Positions 1 through 7,298 are shown, counted from the stretch's first letter. The stretch is DNA of 44,474 bases from Nocardiopsis sp. FIRDI 009 (GCF_003386285.1 NZ_QPNC01000037.1:1-44474); one strand, 5' to 3'. Numbers and translations: made by a program. The notes: generated by a model not told the origin, from the letters alone.

Positions 1-12
1 AACGGTCAAGCC

Positions 13-39
13 CGTGACCGGAACGGTGTCCGGGTCACG
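13..39 (-). terminator. Possible terminator hairpin after the phosphatase gene
   Basis: A 7-bp inverted repeat (positions 13-19 with 33-39) lies just past the stop codon of the minus-strand phosphatase gene. No U-tract is visible, as is common in high-GC actinobacteria. The call is weak because the stem is short. Confidence 0.3.
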
Positions 40-59
40 AGCTGAGGTTAAACGCCAAG

Positions 60-1331
60 CTAGAGGGTGTCGGTCACGACTTTGCCGTCGCTCTTGTCGA
101 TGGTGAAGGAGTCCACGACGGTGCCGTCGGGGGTGCGGGCGGTGTAGCGCAGGGTGTCGCCGTCCACCTCCACGGCCTGGTAGGTGGGCGTGTCGGCCAG
201 TTGCACGCGCACCTCGGCGCCGTTGTCGGTCCAGTTGTCCTCGGCAATGTCGTACATCTTGGTGCCCGTCACCGCGACGGTGTAGACCGGACCGGTCTGC
301 ACGCGGGGGTCGTCGGTGCCGTTGGCGGCCACGTTGCCGCGACCGTAGGAGTGGTCGTGGCCCTGGAGGACCAGGTCGACGTCGTACTCCTCGAACGTGT
401 CCAACCAGGCGTCGCGCAGGATGCCGTTGTCGCGGGTCGGGCTGTTTGAGAACACCGGGTGGTGGAAGGTGACGACCGTCCAGGGGTGGGGGTTGTCGGC
501 CAGGACGTCCTCCAGCCAGCCCCGCTGGATGTCCGTCCAGATCCGGCTGCCGATCGGCGCGGCCTGCCGGTAGTTGGAGTTGAGGACGATGAAGCGCACG
601 CCCTGGTAGTCGGTGTAGTAGGTGGTGTCGGGCAGGTGGCGGCCCCACGAGCTGGCGCCGTTGCCCGGGGTTGGGAACTGGGGCCGCCAGTAGTCGCTGA
701 GCGAGAGCAGCGCGTACTCGTGGTTGCCCGCGGTGGTGACGTGGTTCATCGTGCCGGTGGCCTCGGCACCGAAGGCCCCGAACCACTCGGTCCACTCCGA
801 CTCGCTGTTGGCGTCGTTGACCAGGTCGCCCGCGTGCACGGCCAGCTCCGCCTCGGGTTCGGCGGCCAGGGCCGCCCGCGCCACCGCGGCTCCGCCGGTG
901 GAGATGCCGTTCTGGACGTCGCCGAAGTACAGGAACGTGAAGGGGTCGGCGCCTTCGGAGGCGGTGGTGAAGGTACGCCAGGGGCTGAAGACGGCGCCGT
1001 CGCCGACGCGGTAGCGGTAGTCGGTGTCGGGGGCCAGGCCGTCGGCCGTGACGGCGTGGAAGACGCCCCCGACCTCGTCGGTCTGGGCGCCGTCGACGGT
1101 GGTGACCTGGTCGGGGGAGGCGGCGGGCGCGATCTCCAGCACGGGGGAGCCGGAGCCGTCCGAACGCCAGGTGACGGTCTGGGAGGTGGAGGGGTCCGCG
1201 GTCGGGACGAGGATCACGCGCTCGGGCGCGGTGGCCGCGTCGGCGACGGGGGCCGCCACCGCGACGGAGGTCAGGGCCAGCAGGGTCGCGCCGAGCGCGG
1301 CGAGGGTGTGACGGACGGCGGGGTGGGACAC
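60..1331 (-). CDS. Secreted purple acid phosphatase-like metallophosphoesterase
   Basis: The 423-aa protein probably releases phosphate from extracellular phosphomonoesters. An N-terminal signal peptide (about residues 1-34, hydrophobic core then an Ala-rich cleavage region) precedes a fibronectin-like N-terminal domain (about 36-123). The dimetal phosphoesterase core follows with GDVQ (137-140), GDLVND (168-173), GNHEY (202-206), HHP (290-292) and GHDHSY (324-329). These are the ordered metal-ligand blocks of purple acid phosphatases. The GTG start at 1331 is chosen because GAAAGG lies 6 nt upstream and the signal peptide follows at once; the frame stays open further upstream without coding character. 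A PHO-box-like repeat lies upstream. The family is clear, the substrate is unknown. Confidence 0.88.
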   Translation of the reverse strand: MSHPAVRHTLAALGATLLALTSVAVAAPVADAATAPERVILVPTADPSTSQTVTWRSDGSGSPVLEIAPAASPDQVTTVDGAQTDEVGGVFHAVTADGLAPDTDYRYRVGDGAVFSPWRTFTTASEGADPFTFLYFGDVQNGISTGGAAVARAALAAEPEAELAVHAGDLVNDANSESEWTEWFGAFGAEATGTMNHVTTAGNHEYALLSLSDYWRPQFPTPGNGASSWGRHLPDTTYYTDYQGVRFIVLNSNYRQAAPIGSRIWTDIQRGWLEDVLADNPHPWTVVTFHHPVFSNSPTRDNGILRDAWLDTFEEYDVDLVLQGHDHSYGRGNVAANGTDDPRVQTGPVYTVAVTGTKMYDIAEDNWTDNGAEVRVQLADTPTYQAVEVDGDTLRYTARTPDGTVVDSFTIDKSDGKVVTDTL

Positions 1332-1380
1332 CGGGTGCCTTTCTGCGGGGGAACGCTGACGCAGCGACGGTAGCTGCCCC

Positions 1381-1410
1381 CCGGCAACACGGTGTGAATC
1401 CTCTGTGACC
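1381..1410 (-). promoter_or_regulatory. Putative PHO box and -10 region of the phosphatase promoter
   Basis: Read on the minus strand, GGTCACAGAGG is followed directly by ATTCACACCGT and then GTTGCCG. These are 11-nt-spaced direct repeat units resembling the Streptomyces PhoP consensus (GTTCACC plus 4 nt). A TACCGT hexamer at 1367-1372 (minus strand) is suitably placed as a -10. The site sits about 50-80 nt upstream of the phosphatase start, which fits phosphate control. The repeat is imperfect and the call rests on inspection only. Confidence 0.4.
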
Positions 1411-1525
1411 ATCCGTCGCGGCGTGGTGAACCCCGGGTATGCGTGCCGTTTCCCGCCCAGGACACCGGTGTGCGCGGGCGCCCCGGACCGGGCCGCCCGT
1501 TCCGCGGGGTGCGTCCTGGACGGGT

Positions 1526-2779
1526 TCAGTCCAGCGGGTCGCGGGACAGCGGGCAGGTCATGCAGTGTCCGCCGCCGCGCCCGCGGCCGAGTTCGGCGCC
1601 GACGATGGTGACGACCTCGACCCCGGCCCTGCGCAGCGCGGCGTTGGTCAGGGTGTTGCGGTCGTAGGTGAACACCACGCCCGGCTCCACCGCGACGGCG
1701 TTGTTCCCGCTGTCCCACTGCTGGCGTTCGGAGGCGTAGACGTCGCCGGCGGTCTCCACCACACGCAGCCGGGGCAAACCCATGGCGTCGGCGACCACGT
1801 CGACGAAGCGGGCGTCCCCCTCGTCGGTGACCTCCACCCCCGGAGCCCGGTCGGAGGGCCGGAGGGAGAAGGCGCGGATCCCGTCGACGATCGCCGGGTG
1901 CACGGTGACCAGGTCGCGGTCGGCGAAGGTGAACACGGTGTCCAGGTGCATCGCCGCGCGGAGCCGGGGCATGGCGGCCACGACGACGCGATCGGCCGCC
2001 CGGGCGTCGAACAGGGCCTTGGCGAGCTGGGTGATCGCCTGGCGGGAGGTGCGCTCGCTCATCCCGACGAGGACGGCCCCGCCTCCCACGGGCATGACGT
2101 CGCCGCCCTCCAGGGTGGCCCGCCCCCAGTCCTGTTCGGGATCGCCCCACCACACGGCCGAGCCCGCCAGCTCCGGGTGGAACCGGTAGACCGCCTTCAT
2201 GAGCAGGGTCTCGCCGCGCCGGGCGGGCCAGTACAGCGGGTTGAGCGTCAGTCCACCGTAGATCCAGCAGGTGGTGTCTCGGGTGTAGAGCGTGTTGGGC
2301 AGCGGTGGCAGCAGGTATTCGCGGTCGCTGCGGGCCTCCCGGGCCATCGAAGCGTGGTCGGTGCGCAAGTCGGCGGGAAGGTCGGAGACCGCCAGGCCGC
2401 CGATGAGGTGGCGTGCCAGCTCCCTGTCCGGGAGGGGGTCGAGGTAGGCGCGGGTGCCCTCGACCAGCCCCAGCCCGACCTGGTTGGGGGTGATCGTGCG
2501 GTCCAGGAGCCAGGCCCGGGCGCCGGGGACGGCCAGGGTCCGCCCCAGCAGGTCGTGTAGCTCGACGACCTGCACACCCCGGTCGGTCAGCTTGTCCACG
2601 AAGTCGAGGTGGTCGCGCTGCGCGGCCTCGACCCACATCACGTCGTCGAACAGAAGTTCGTCGGAGTTGGTCGGGGTGAGCCGCTCATGGGCCAGACCCG
2701 GGGAACACACGAGGACCTTGCGCAACCGTCCTACCTCGGAGTGGACGCCGTGCGCGGGTGCGGTGGAGCCGACTGGCAT
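1526..2779 (-). CDS. arcA: Arginine deiminase
   Basis: Hydrolyses L-arginine to citrulline and ammonia in the cytoplasm. The 417-aa length is normal. Visible family blocks include the N-terminal VLVCSPGLAHERLTP (about 22-36), FDDVMWVEAA near 45, the TRDTTCW segment, the LEGGDV block, the AMHLDTVFT block carrying the catalytic histidine, and the C-terminal GGGHCMTCPLSRDPLD with the nucleophilic cysteine at 406. The ATG start has AGAAAGG 6 nt upstream. No arcB, arcC or arcD accompanies it, so this is a stand-alone deiminase rather than a full fermentative ADI operon. It may serve arginine catabolism or acid and ammonia balance. Confidence 0.95.
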   Translation of the reverse strand: MPVGSTAPAHGVHSEVGRLRKVLVCSPGLAHERLTPTNSDELLFDDVMWVEAAQRDHLDFVDKLTDRGVQVVELHDLLGRTLAVPGARAWLLDRTITPNQVGLGLVEGTRAYLDPLPDRELARHLIGGLAVSDLPADLRTDHASMAREARSDREYLLPPLPNTLYTRDTTCWIYGGLTLNPLYWPARRGETLLMKAVYRFHPELAGSAVWWGDPEQDWGRATLEGGDVMPVGGGAVLVGMSERTSRQAITQLAKALFDARAADRVVVAAMPRLRAAMHLDTVFTFADRDLVTVHPAIVDGIRAFSLRPSDRAPGVEVTDEGDARFVDVVADAMGLPRLRVVETAGDVYASERQQWDSGNNAVAVEPGVVFTYDRNTLTNAALRRAGVEVVTIVGAELGRGRGGGHCMTCPLSRDPLD

Positions 2780-2980
2780 GCGCTCTGCCTTTCTCGCGGG
2801 GTGATCCGTCCGGAGCCGGTCATGGACCCCACGACCGGGGTCACGAGGCTGCGGAGGCCGCCCCTGTCGACGAGGTGTCGTCCCCAGGCGGGAGCCGGGG
2901 GACCGATCACGCTCGCCCGGTGATGCTCGCAGTGATTCTCCGAGTGTTCACGCAGACACGCTGGGTCTTCGCGTGTGCGG

Positions 2981-3280
2981 TCACAGGGGTCGCATGTCGG
3001 CGTCGAAACGCTTCTGGTGCTCACCGAAGGGACGGCGGCGGGCAGGGATCGATCGCGGACTGCGTTGGCCTGGACGATCTGAGCTGGATCGGTCACGAGT
3101 TCGGGGGCCAGCCTCCGGACGTCGGAGTCGTAGTTCATGCGCACGAGCCGGTGCGAGTCGAAGGGCCAGTAGTCGAAACGAGGGAGGCCCCCGGGCCAGG
3201 ATGAGCCGTCCGCCACGGGGAGGATGTTGACGTCCTCGCCCGCCCTGACGTTGGCGCGGTAGGCCCACACGCACTCGAAC
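2981..3280 (-). pseudogene. Truncated DUF6879 protein, C-terminal remnant
   Basis: On the minus strand an open frame runs straight out of the IS left end. It encodes a typical DUF6879 C-terminus: FECVWAYRANVRAGED, then FDYWPFD, and ELVTDPAQIVQ followed by a DRSLPAAVP-like end. The N-terminal part of the gene is missing and is not found on the other side of the IS. Near 3030 the original frame runs on into non-family sequence. A +1 shift would give an end PFGEHQKRF...MRPL with a stop near 2981, so a frameshift is likely too. DUF6879 genes often accompany Scr1/DUF397 regulators like those at 5.9-7.0 kb. The gene is dead by truncation. Confidence 0.6.
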
Positions 3281-3299
3281 CTCAGAGGGCGTCTTGCTT
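3281..3299 (+). repeat. IS left terminal inverted repeat
   Basis: Perfect 19-bp complement of 4178-4196. It contains the last two bases of the transposase coding frame and part of its TAA stop. Confidence 0.85.
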
Positions 3300-4089
3300 A
3301 TGTGGCTGGTGGTGTGCCCGGTTCGGTGGGAGCGTCCCGCCATATCGGGGTGTTCCCACCGGTCAGGCGACGGCTCATGACGTCGATCATGGCCCAGTGG
3401 ACCATCGACCGGGCGTGCCCGGAACGGGCCTCGTGGTCACGGGTCAGACGGCGGTGCAGCACCAGCCACCCGAACGTCCTCTCCACCGCCCACCGGCGGG
3501 GCAGTACCCGGAAGCCGCGCTGGCCGGGCTCCCTGGCCACGGCCTCGATGGTGATCCCGGCCCGTGCGGCGTGCTCGGCGAACCGGGTCTTGTAGCCGCT
3601 GTCCACCCAGGCGTGGGCGGCGATGACGATCACGGCCAGCAGCAGCCCCGGGGTGTCGGTGGCGATGTGGCGCTTGCGGCCTTTGACGCGCTTGCCCGCG
3701 TCATAGCCCTGCTCGGACTCGGCGACGTTGGAGGAGGTGGGCACGGTCTGGGCGTCGATGATCGCCGCGGTGGGCTCGTCCTTGCGCCCGCTCGCGTGGC
3801 GGGTGCGTCGGCGTAGCAGGTCGTGGATGCGTTCGGTGGTGCCGTCGGCCTGCCAGGCGGAGAAGTAGCCGTAGACGGTCTTGTGGGGCGGGAAGTCGTG
3901 GGGCAGGTACTCCCAGGCGATGCCGGTGCGGTTGACGTAGCCGATGGCGTTGACGATCTCGCGCAGGTCGTGGGTGGGTTTCTTGATGCCCAGGCCGCGT
4001 CGGGCCTCACGCCAGGCGGTGAGTGTCGGTTCGATGAGCGCCCAGCGTTCGTCGGACAGGTCGGTGCGGTGGGGGCGTCGGGAGGCCAT
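3298..4089 (-). CDS. IS5-type transposase, probably internally deleted
   Basis: The 263-aa DDE transposase begins with the DUF4096-like N-terminal domain (LSDERWALIEPTL, about 10-22). The first catalytic Asp lies in AAIIDAQTVPTSS, the second in WVDSGYK, and the Glu in RRWAVERTFGWLVLHRRL. Related transposases usually carry about 25 more residues (a VQD...LL...P segment) between the LLAVIV strand and WxDxGY. Here IAAH joins directly to AWVDSGYKT, so a small in-frame deletion is likely and activity is doubtful, although all three acidic residues survive. The ATG lies about 90 nt inside the right repeat. Confidence 0.85.
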   Translation of the reverse strand: MASRRPHRTDLSDERWALIEPTLTAWREARRGLGIKKPTHDLREIVNAIGYVNRTGIAWEYLPHDFPPHKTVYGYFSAWQADGTTERIHDLLRRRTRHASGRKDEPTAAIIDAQTVPTSSNVAESEQGYDAGKRVKGRKRHIATDTPGLLLAVIVIAAHAWVDSGYKTRFAEHAARAGITIEAVAREPGQRGFRVLPRRWAVERTFGWLVLHRRLTRDHEARSGHARSMVHWAMIDVMSRRLTGGNTPIWRDAPTEPGTPPAT

Positions 4090-4177
4090 ACCCGGTGGAT
4101 TACCAGTAGATCACCGGTCGTGGGACGGTGTCGCGGTGGTCCCGGATCCTTCGATCGGGATGATCCGGGGCTAAAAC

Positions 4178-4196
4178 AAGCAAGACGCCCTCTGAG
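4178..4196 (-). repeat. IS right terminal inverted repeat
   Basis: Perfect 19-bp complement of 3281-3299, upstream of the transposase start. Confidence 0.85.
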
Positions 4197-4212
4197 AAGC
4201 ACACATGAGAGG

Positions 4213-4249
4213 AGGGGTGCCGCAGCCCCCCGCGGTCTGCGGCACCCCT
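4213..4249 (-). terminator. Strong hairpin terminating the HATPase operon
   Basis: A perfect 13-bp stem (4213-4225 with 4237-4249) with an 11-nt loop lies between the DUF2958 stop codon and the right end of the IS. No clear U-run follows. Its position just beyond the last gene supports a terminator for the minus-strand operon. Confidence 0.6.
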
Positions 4250-4262
4250 GGCCCGTGGAGGA

Positions 4263-4664
4263 CTACACGAGCCCGGGCAGGCACTCGCGGGCGGGCGTGG
4301 GCTTCCACGCGAGGTCGCGTTCGACGACGTGCGGAGGAGTCCCGGCGCGTGACAGCCGCAGCGCTTCGAGCCGGGTCAGATCGATACGCCCCCATTCACC
4401 GCCTTCGGGGTCGCAGCGGAGCCAGGCGAACCCGAAGGCCCACCAGCGACCAGGGGTGTGCCTGTCCTCCCAGAGTTCGGTCACCCACCAGTCGGCCGAC
4501 GGTGAGAAGTAGTGCAGGTGCACGATGGCCTCCTCCAGGGGCAGGTCGTCCTGCCCGAGATCGCCGGGGATGAGGGCGCGCTCCTCGGGTGGAGGGATGA
4601 GGTCGTGTCCGCGCAGATGGCGGTTGACCTCGGGCACCGTGCTGGGGCCGGTGTTCTTTGGCAT
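4263..4664 (-). CDS. DUF2958 family protein
   Basis: A 133-aa protein of unknown function. The family pattern is visible: IPPPEE near the N-terminus, VHLHYFSPSADWWVTELWED (W-rich, about 50-69), WWAFGFAWL, ELG-like EWGRIDLTRLEAL, then HVVERDLAWKPTP near the C-terminus. The ATG at 4664 is preferred over a more upstream in-frame start because GAGGCGAGA precedes it and the sequence upstream is not family-like. It is the last gene of the operon that begins with the HATPase gene at 5669. DUF2958 proteins are common on mobile and accessory DNA. No enzymatic motif is evident. Confidence 0.65.
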   Translation of the reverse strand: MPKNTGPSTVPEVNRHLRGHDLIPPPEERALIPGDLGQDDLPLEEAIVHLHYFSPSADWWVTELWEDRHTPGRWWAFGFAWLRCDPEGGEWGRIDLTRLEALRLSRAGTPPHVVERDLAWKPTPARECLPGLV

Positions 4665-4690
4665 GGTGTCTCGCCTCGATGCGGAAGATT

Positions 4691-4924
4691 TCAGAGGGTT
4701 CGTGTGACCGCGCGGATGAGTTCCTCGGGGGTGTCGGCGCAGACCAGGCACATACGGCCGGTGTGCGCCGCCCAATACTGTCGGGTGTGCCGTCCGAACC
4801 AGACCGTCCAGCCCCGGCGGCGCAGGTCAGCCGCCGACAGACGGGGTTCGGGTTCGGGTCGGGTGATCGGACTCGACCAGCGAGGGAAAGCGCTCGTCGG
4901 TCGGGTCCGCTCCACGGCGATCAC
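4691..4924 (-). CDS. Small hypothetical protein, paralogue of the preceding gene product
   Basis: A 77-aa protein with no recognised domain. The GTG at 4924 overlaps the TGA of the upstream mini-gene (GTGA), implying translational coupling. The C-terminal half, RGWTVWFGRHTRQYWAAHTG followed by LVCADTPEELIRAV, aligns by eye with the neighbour's RPVFTATR and LVTAATPVALREAL. Similar aromatic mini-proteins with an A(D)TP-x-x-L-R ending occur beside XRE and HATPase genes in streptomycetes; this is recall, not a search. Function unknown. Confidence 0.55.
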   Translation of the reverse strand: MIAVERTRPTSAFPRWSSPITRPEPEPRLSAADLRRRGWTVWFGRHTRQYWAAHTGRMCLVCADTPEELIRAVTRTL

Positions 4925-5139
4925 CGGGCACCGGCCGACGGGCGCCCCAGGGCCTCGCGCAGGGCAACCGGGGTGGCGGCGGTGACCAGATCGGGGGAGC
5001 GGGGACAGCAAGGACGGGCGCGGGTGGCGGTGAACACCGGGCGTCCTCGCTCGTCGTGGAGCTCACAGATCAGGTGCTCGGGGAACTCGGCGCGCAGCCG
5101 CTGTACCTCACGGCTGGGGTGGAGGCTGTACCCGGTCAT
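4921..5139 (-). CDS. Small hypothetical protein in the HATPase operon
   Basis: A 72-aa protein beginning MTGYSLHPSREVQRLRAEFP. The ATG lies 2 nt past the HATPase stop codon, and the gene overlaps the next one by 4 nt, so it is clearly within an operon. It ends with LVTAATPVALREALGRP, a pattern shared with the next gene product. A CC pair (ARPCCPRS) sits mid-protein. No signal peptide or membrane segment is seen. Function unknown. An alternative start 15 nt upstream is possible but would overlap the HATPase gene. Confidence 0.55.
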   Translation of the reverse strand: MTGYSLHPSREVQRLRAEFPEHLICELHDERGRPVFTATRARPCCPRSPDLVTAATPVALREALGRPSAGAR

Positions 5140-5141
5140 GC

Positions 5142-5669
5142 TCACCACCCGCACGCTTCACGCCGCACGGCACCGGATCGGGGGAGGGGCTCGGACCGCT
5201 GGCGGAGCGGGGACCGCTGTGGTGGCTCCCATTCGAGGGTGAAGTAGACGGCGGGGCCGCAGCCGGTGCGTTCGACACCCCACGTGTCCGCGAGGCTGTT
5301 GACCAGGAACAGGCCGCGGCCGTGCTCGGCGTACGGGTCGGCGGGTACGACCTCCAGGCGGGGGACGGCGGGTCCACCGGTCGCGCGGACGGCGACGCGC
5401 AGACAGTTCGCGTACATGAAGACGGAGACGAAGAAGGCTCCGCCGCCTCGCCCGGCGGGGTCGTGCAGCAGGGCGTTCGTGGCGATCTCGCTCAGGATCA
5501 GCAGGGCGTCGTGCCGGGGGGATTCGGGCACCCGAGCCAGGTCCAACCGCTGCCCGAGCCAGTCCCGGGCGTCCCTGACCGAGGTCAGCGCGCTGGGGAA
5601 GCGGCCCAGGAAGCGCCTCATCTCGGGGTGATTCGGGGGTTTGTGTACGGGAGCGCTACGCTCGTTCAC
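5142..5669 (-). CDS. GHKL/HATPase_c_2 ATP-binding regulatory protein
   Basis: A 175-aa protein of the RsbW/SpoIIAB-like anti-sigma kinase superfamily. The N-box is visible as LSEIATNALLHDPAG (about 59-73), a G-box as DPYAEHGRGLFLVNSLAD, and the terminal strand as GPAVYFTLEW. Such proteins in streptomycetes (AbaA OrfE-type) sit next to WhiJ-like XRE and DUF397 genes, as here. The GTG start at 5669 has GGTGAGG upstream. The roughly 20-aa Arg/Pro-rich tail is unusual for a stand-alone kinase domain. The partner is unknown; an anti-sigma or antagonist role is inferred from the family. Confidence 0.8.
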   Translation of the reverse strand: MNERSAPVHKPPNHPEMRRFLGRFPSALTSVRDARDWLGQRLDLARVPESPRHDALLILSEIATNALLHDPAGRGGGAFFVSVFMYANCLRVAVRATGGPAVPRLEVVPADPYAEHGRGLFLVNSLADTWGVERTGCGPAVYFTLEWEPPQRSPLRQRSEPLPRSGAVRREACGW

Positions 5670-5705
5670 AGGTCCTCACCTGTCCCTATCAGGTTCGAGG
5701 GCTCA

Positions 5706-5741
5706 GGCCCTGGTCTGGTGTGTCCGCACCCGACCAGGGCC
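5706..5741 (+). terminator. Hairpin with short U-rich tail in the divergent region
   Basis: A perfect 10-bp inverted repeat (5706-5715 and 5732-5741) is followed on the plus strand by gttttgttg, resembling an intrinsic terminator. No plus-strand gene lies upstream, so it may stop an antisense or readthrough transcript entering the XRE gene, or act as a leader attenuator. The AT-rich stretch 5800-5870 just after it probably holds the XRE promoter. Confidence 0.4.
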
Positions 5742-5935
5742 GTTTTGTTGCGCACGGGCATCAGGAACTTCAGGAAGCCACCCCTGAGCTGTGCTCTTGG
5801 TCTCTATCATCAACACTACAAGGGGTAAGTGCAAGAGATCTTTAATAGTTCGTCGCATTTTTAGTTCAGATGATGAGGCTGGAGGCTGGCAAGATGGGCC
5901 GACGTACACCGAACGACGCCATGAGTGGAGTGACT

Positions 5936-6787
5936 ATGAGGACGCGGCTCAGCCTGTCCGTCCGGGGGAAGCGCCTGCTGCGCGAGCTGCGGCGTCTTCG
6001 CGACGAGCGGCGGATGAGTCCTGAGGAGGTCGCCGGGCAGCTCGGATGGCACAAGACGAAGCTGTACCGGATCGAGCGTGGCGAGAGCCGCCTGATCCTT
6101 GATGACCTGGACGAGCTGCTGGAGCTCTACGGGGTGCGCTCTCCGGAGCGTGAGTCGCTCTTCCAACTGGGCAAGGACGCCTGGAAGCGTGGTTGGTGGC
6201 TGGCCTACCGCGACCTCTACCAGGGTGAGAGCTTCTTCGTGATGGAGAACGACGCCGCGAAGATCAGTGTCTATGCCCCCAACCTCCTGCCTGGGCTCCT
6301 CCAGACGGCGGACTACGCACGTGCCGTCATCAGCGCGCTCGATCCTCAAGGGGAGGCCGCCGAAGTGGATCGCCAGGTGGCAGTACGGATAGAGCGACAG
6401 GGTGTGCTGGCGCGGCAGGAGCCCCCGGAGGTCGTTGCGGTCCTTGACGAGAGCGTCCTTCGGAGGAGAGTGGGGGATCGCGATGTGCACTGTGAGCAGT
6501 TGCGGAGGCTTCTTGAGCTGGCCGAGCGACCGAACGTGACGATTCATGTGATCCCCTTGGACGCAGGGGTGTACATGGCCCAATCAGGTCAGTTCACGCT
6601 CTTCGAGTTCCCAGATGCCGAAGACGCGCCTGTCGCCTACCAGGAGGGCCTCTTCGGTGATGTCTACGTCGAAGACGCGGAAGACGTGGCGCGGTATAGG
6701 CTGGCAGCCTCGAAGACGACTGACGCGGCACTGAGCGTTGACGCCAGTGTCGCGTTCATCCGTGGTGTGCTGAAGGAGACTGAATAG
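5936..6787 (+). CDS. XRE/Scr1-family helix-turn-helix regulator (WhiJ-like)
   Basis: A 283-aa DNA-binding regulator. The HTH_3/XRE domain covers about residues 12-66 (LLRELRRLRDERRMSPEEVAGQ, then KLYRIERGE). It is followed by the long DUF5753 domain typical of Scr1-type regulators: VYAPNLLPGLLQTADYARAV, RIERQGVL, VLDESVLRR, LAERPNVTIHVIPLDAGV and the FEFPD and YQEGL blocks. The ATG at 5936 is preferred because GGAG lies 5 nt upstream; in-frame ATGs at 5870, 5873, 5894 and 5921 lack better sites. It is followed without a gap by a DUF397 gene (TAGATG), the usual pairing. It diverges from the HATPase operon. Confidence 0.88.
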   Translation: MRTRLSLSVRGKRLLRELRRLRDERRMSPEEVAGQLGWHKTKLYRIERGESRLILDDLDELLELYGVRSPERESLFQLGKDAWKRGWWLAYRDLYQGESFFVMENDAAKISVYAPNLLPGLLQTADYARAVISALDPQGEAAEVDRQVAVRIERQGVLARQEPPEVVAVLDESVLRRRVGDRDVHCEQLRRLLELAERPNVTIHVIPLDAGVYMAQSGQFTLFEFPDAEDAPVAYQEGLFGDVYVEDAEDVARYRLAASKTTDAALSVDASVAFIRGVLKETE

Positions 6788-6988
6788 ATGGCTGCCCAGC
6801 CTACGCAGGTGCACTGGCGCACGAGTACCTACAGCGGCGCTGGCAAGGAGTGCGTCGAGGTGGCGGACGTCGAGTCCCGTTCGCTCGTGCGCGACTCGAA
6901 GCGGCCTGAGCTGGGGCACCTGGCATTCGCCTCGGGGGAGTGGAGCACCTTCGTCTCCTCCCTCAAGGGCACGGCGAACCCCTCCTGA
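6788..6988 (+). CDS. DUF397 protein (BldB/Scr1-like small regulator partner)
   Basis: A 66-aa DUF397 protein: WRTSTYSGAGKECVEVA, then LVRDSKRPELGHLAFASGEWSTFVSSLK. The ATG abuts the TAG of the XRE gene, so translation is coupled. In Streptomyces such small proteins (BldB, AbaA OrfC-type) work with the neighbouring XRE regulator in developmental and antibiotic control. The role here is inferred from that pairing. Confidence 0.88.
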   Translation: MAAQPTQVHWRTSTYSGAGKECVEVADVESRSLVRDSKRPELGHLAFASGEWSTFVSSLKGTANPS

Positions 6989-7005
6989 CCGCAGATCGCG
7001 TCGAA

Positions 7006-7030
7006 CCCCGGGAACGCCGTGCTCCCGGGG
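7006..7030. terminator. Bidirectional terminator hairpin between convergent genes
   Basis: A perfect 8-bp stem (7006-7013 with 7023-7030) lies between the DUF397 stop and the stop of the convergent 84-aa gene, where a shared terminator is expected. No U-tract. Confidence 0.45.
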
Positions 7031-7043
7031 CTCCGTCATGCGG

Positions 7044-7298
7044 TCACGGAAGCCCGTGAAGGTCGTCGAGGTGTCTGAGGCGGGCGCGTAGCTCCCGTGC
7101 GGCCCTGGGCCTCATCGCGTTGACCAGGGTGTGGAGGAACTCCCGTGCCGTCACGGGGTGATGGCAGCAGTACCAGACACAGTCGTCCTCCGTGTCGTTC
7201 CATGGTGTCCGCACGAGGGCGCGGGCGTGCCTCTCCCCCACGGGGAGCACCTCTTCGGTGATCCCCGGCCACAGGCGGGGGTGGCGCCGGACCGGCAC
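7044..7298 (-). CDS. Conserved hypothetical small actinobacterial protein
   Basis: An 84-aa protein with the features LPVGERHARALVRTPWND, DDCVWYCCHHPVTAREFLHTLVNA and ARELRARLRHL. I recall similar small actinobacterial proteins with a VWY-CHHP core, but no function is known. The GTG at 7298 is tentative because no strong ribosome site precedes it. Its promoter region overlaps that of the divergent amidohydrolase gene. The adjacent Cys-Cys and His-His could bind metal, but that is speculation. Confidence 0.5.
   Translation of the reverse strand: MPVRRHPRLWPGITEEVLPVGERHARALVRTPWNDTEDDCVWYCCHHPVTAREFLHTLVNAMRPRAARELRARLRHLDDLHGLP

Larger units (their letters stand above)
3281..4196. mobile_element. 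IS5-family insertion sequence, about 916 bp
   Basis: One transposase gene fills an element bounded by perfect 19-bp inverted repeats at 3281-3299 and 4178-4196 (CTCAGAGGGCGTCTTGCTT at the left, its complement at the right). The transposase stop codon overlaps the left repeat. No target-site duplication is visible: the left flank reads ctcgaac and the right flank aagcac. The gene truncated on the left does not resume on the right. Together these suggest an IS-adjacent deletion after insertion. Family assignment comes from the DDE transposase and overall size. Confidence 0.85.

Noticed and set aside
60..2636. An 858-codon minus-strand open frame spanning both the phosphatase and arginine deiminase genes.
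   Set aside because: Only the last 423 codons encode the phosphatase. The upstream part is a GC-driven shadow opposite the arginine deiminase frame.
2880..2960. GTGAT/ATCAC repeats in the arcA upstream region as an ArgR or other operator.
   Set aside because: Spacing and sequence do not match an ARG box, and the units are too short to be convincing.
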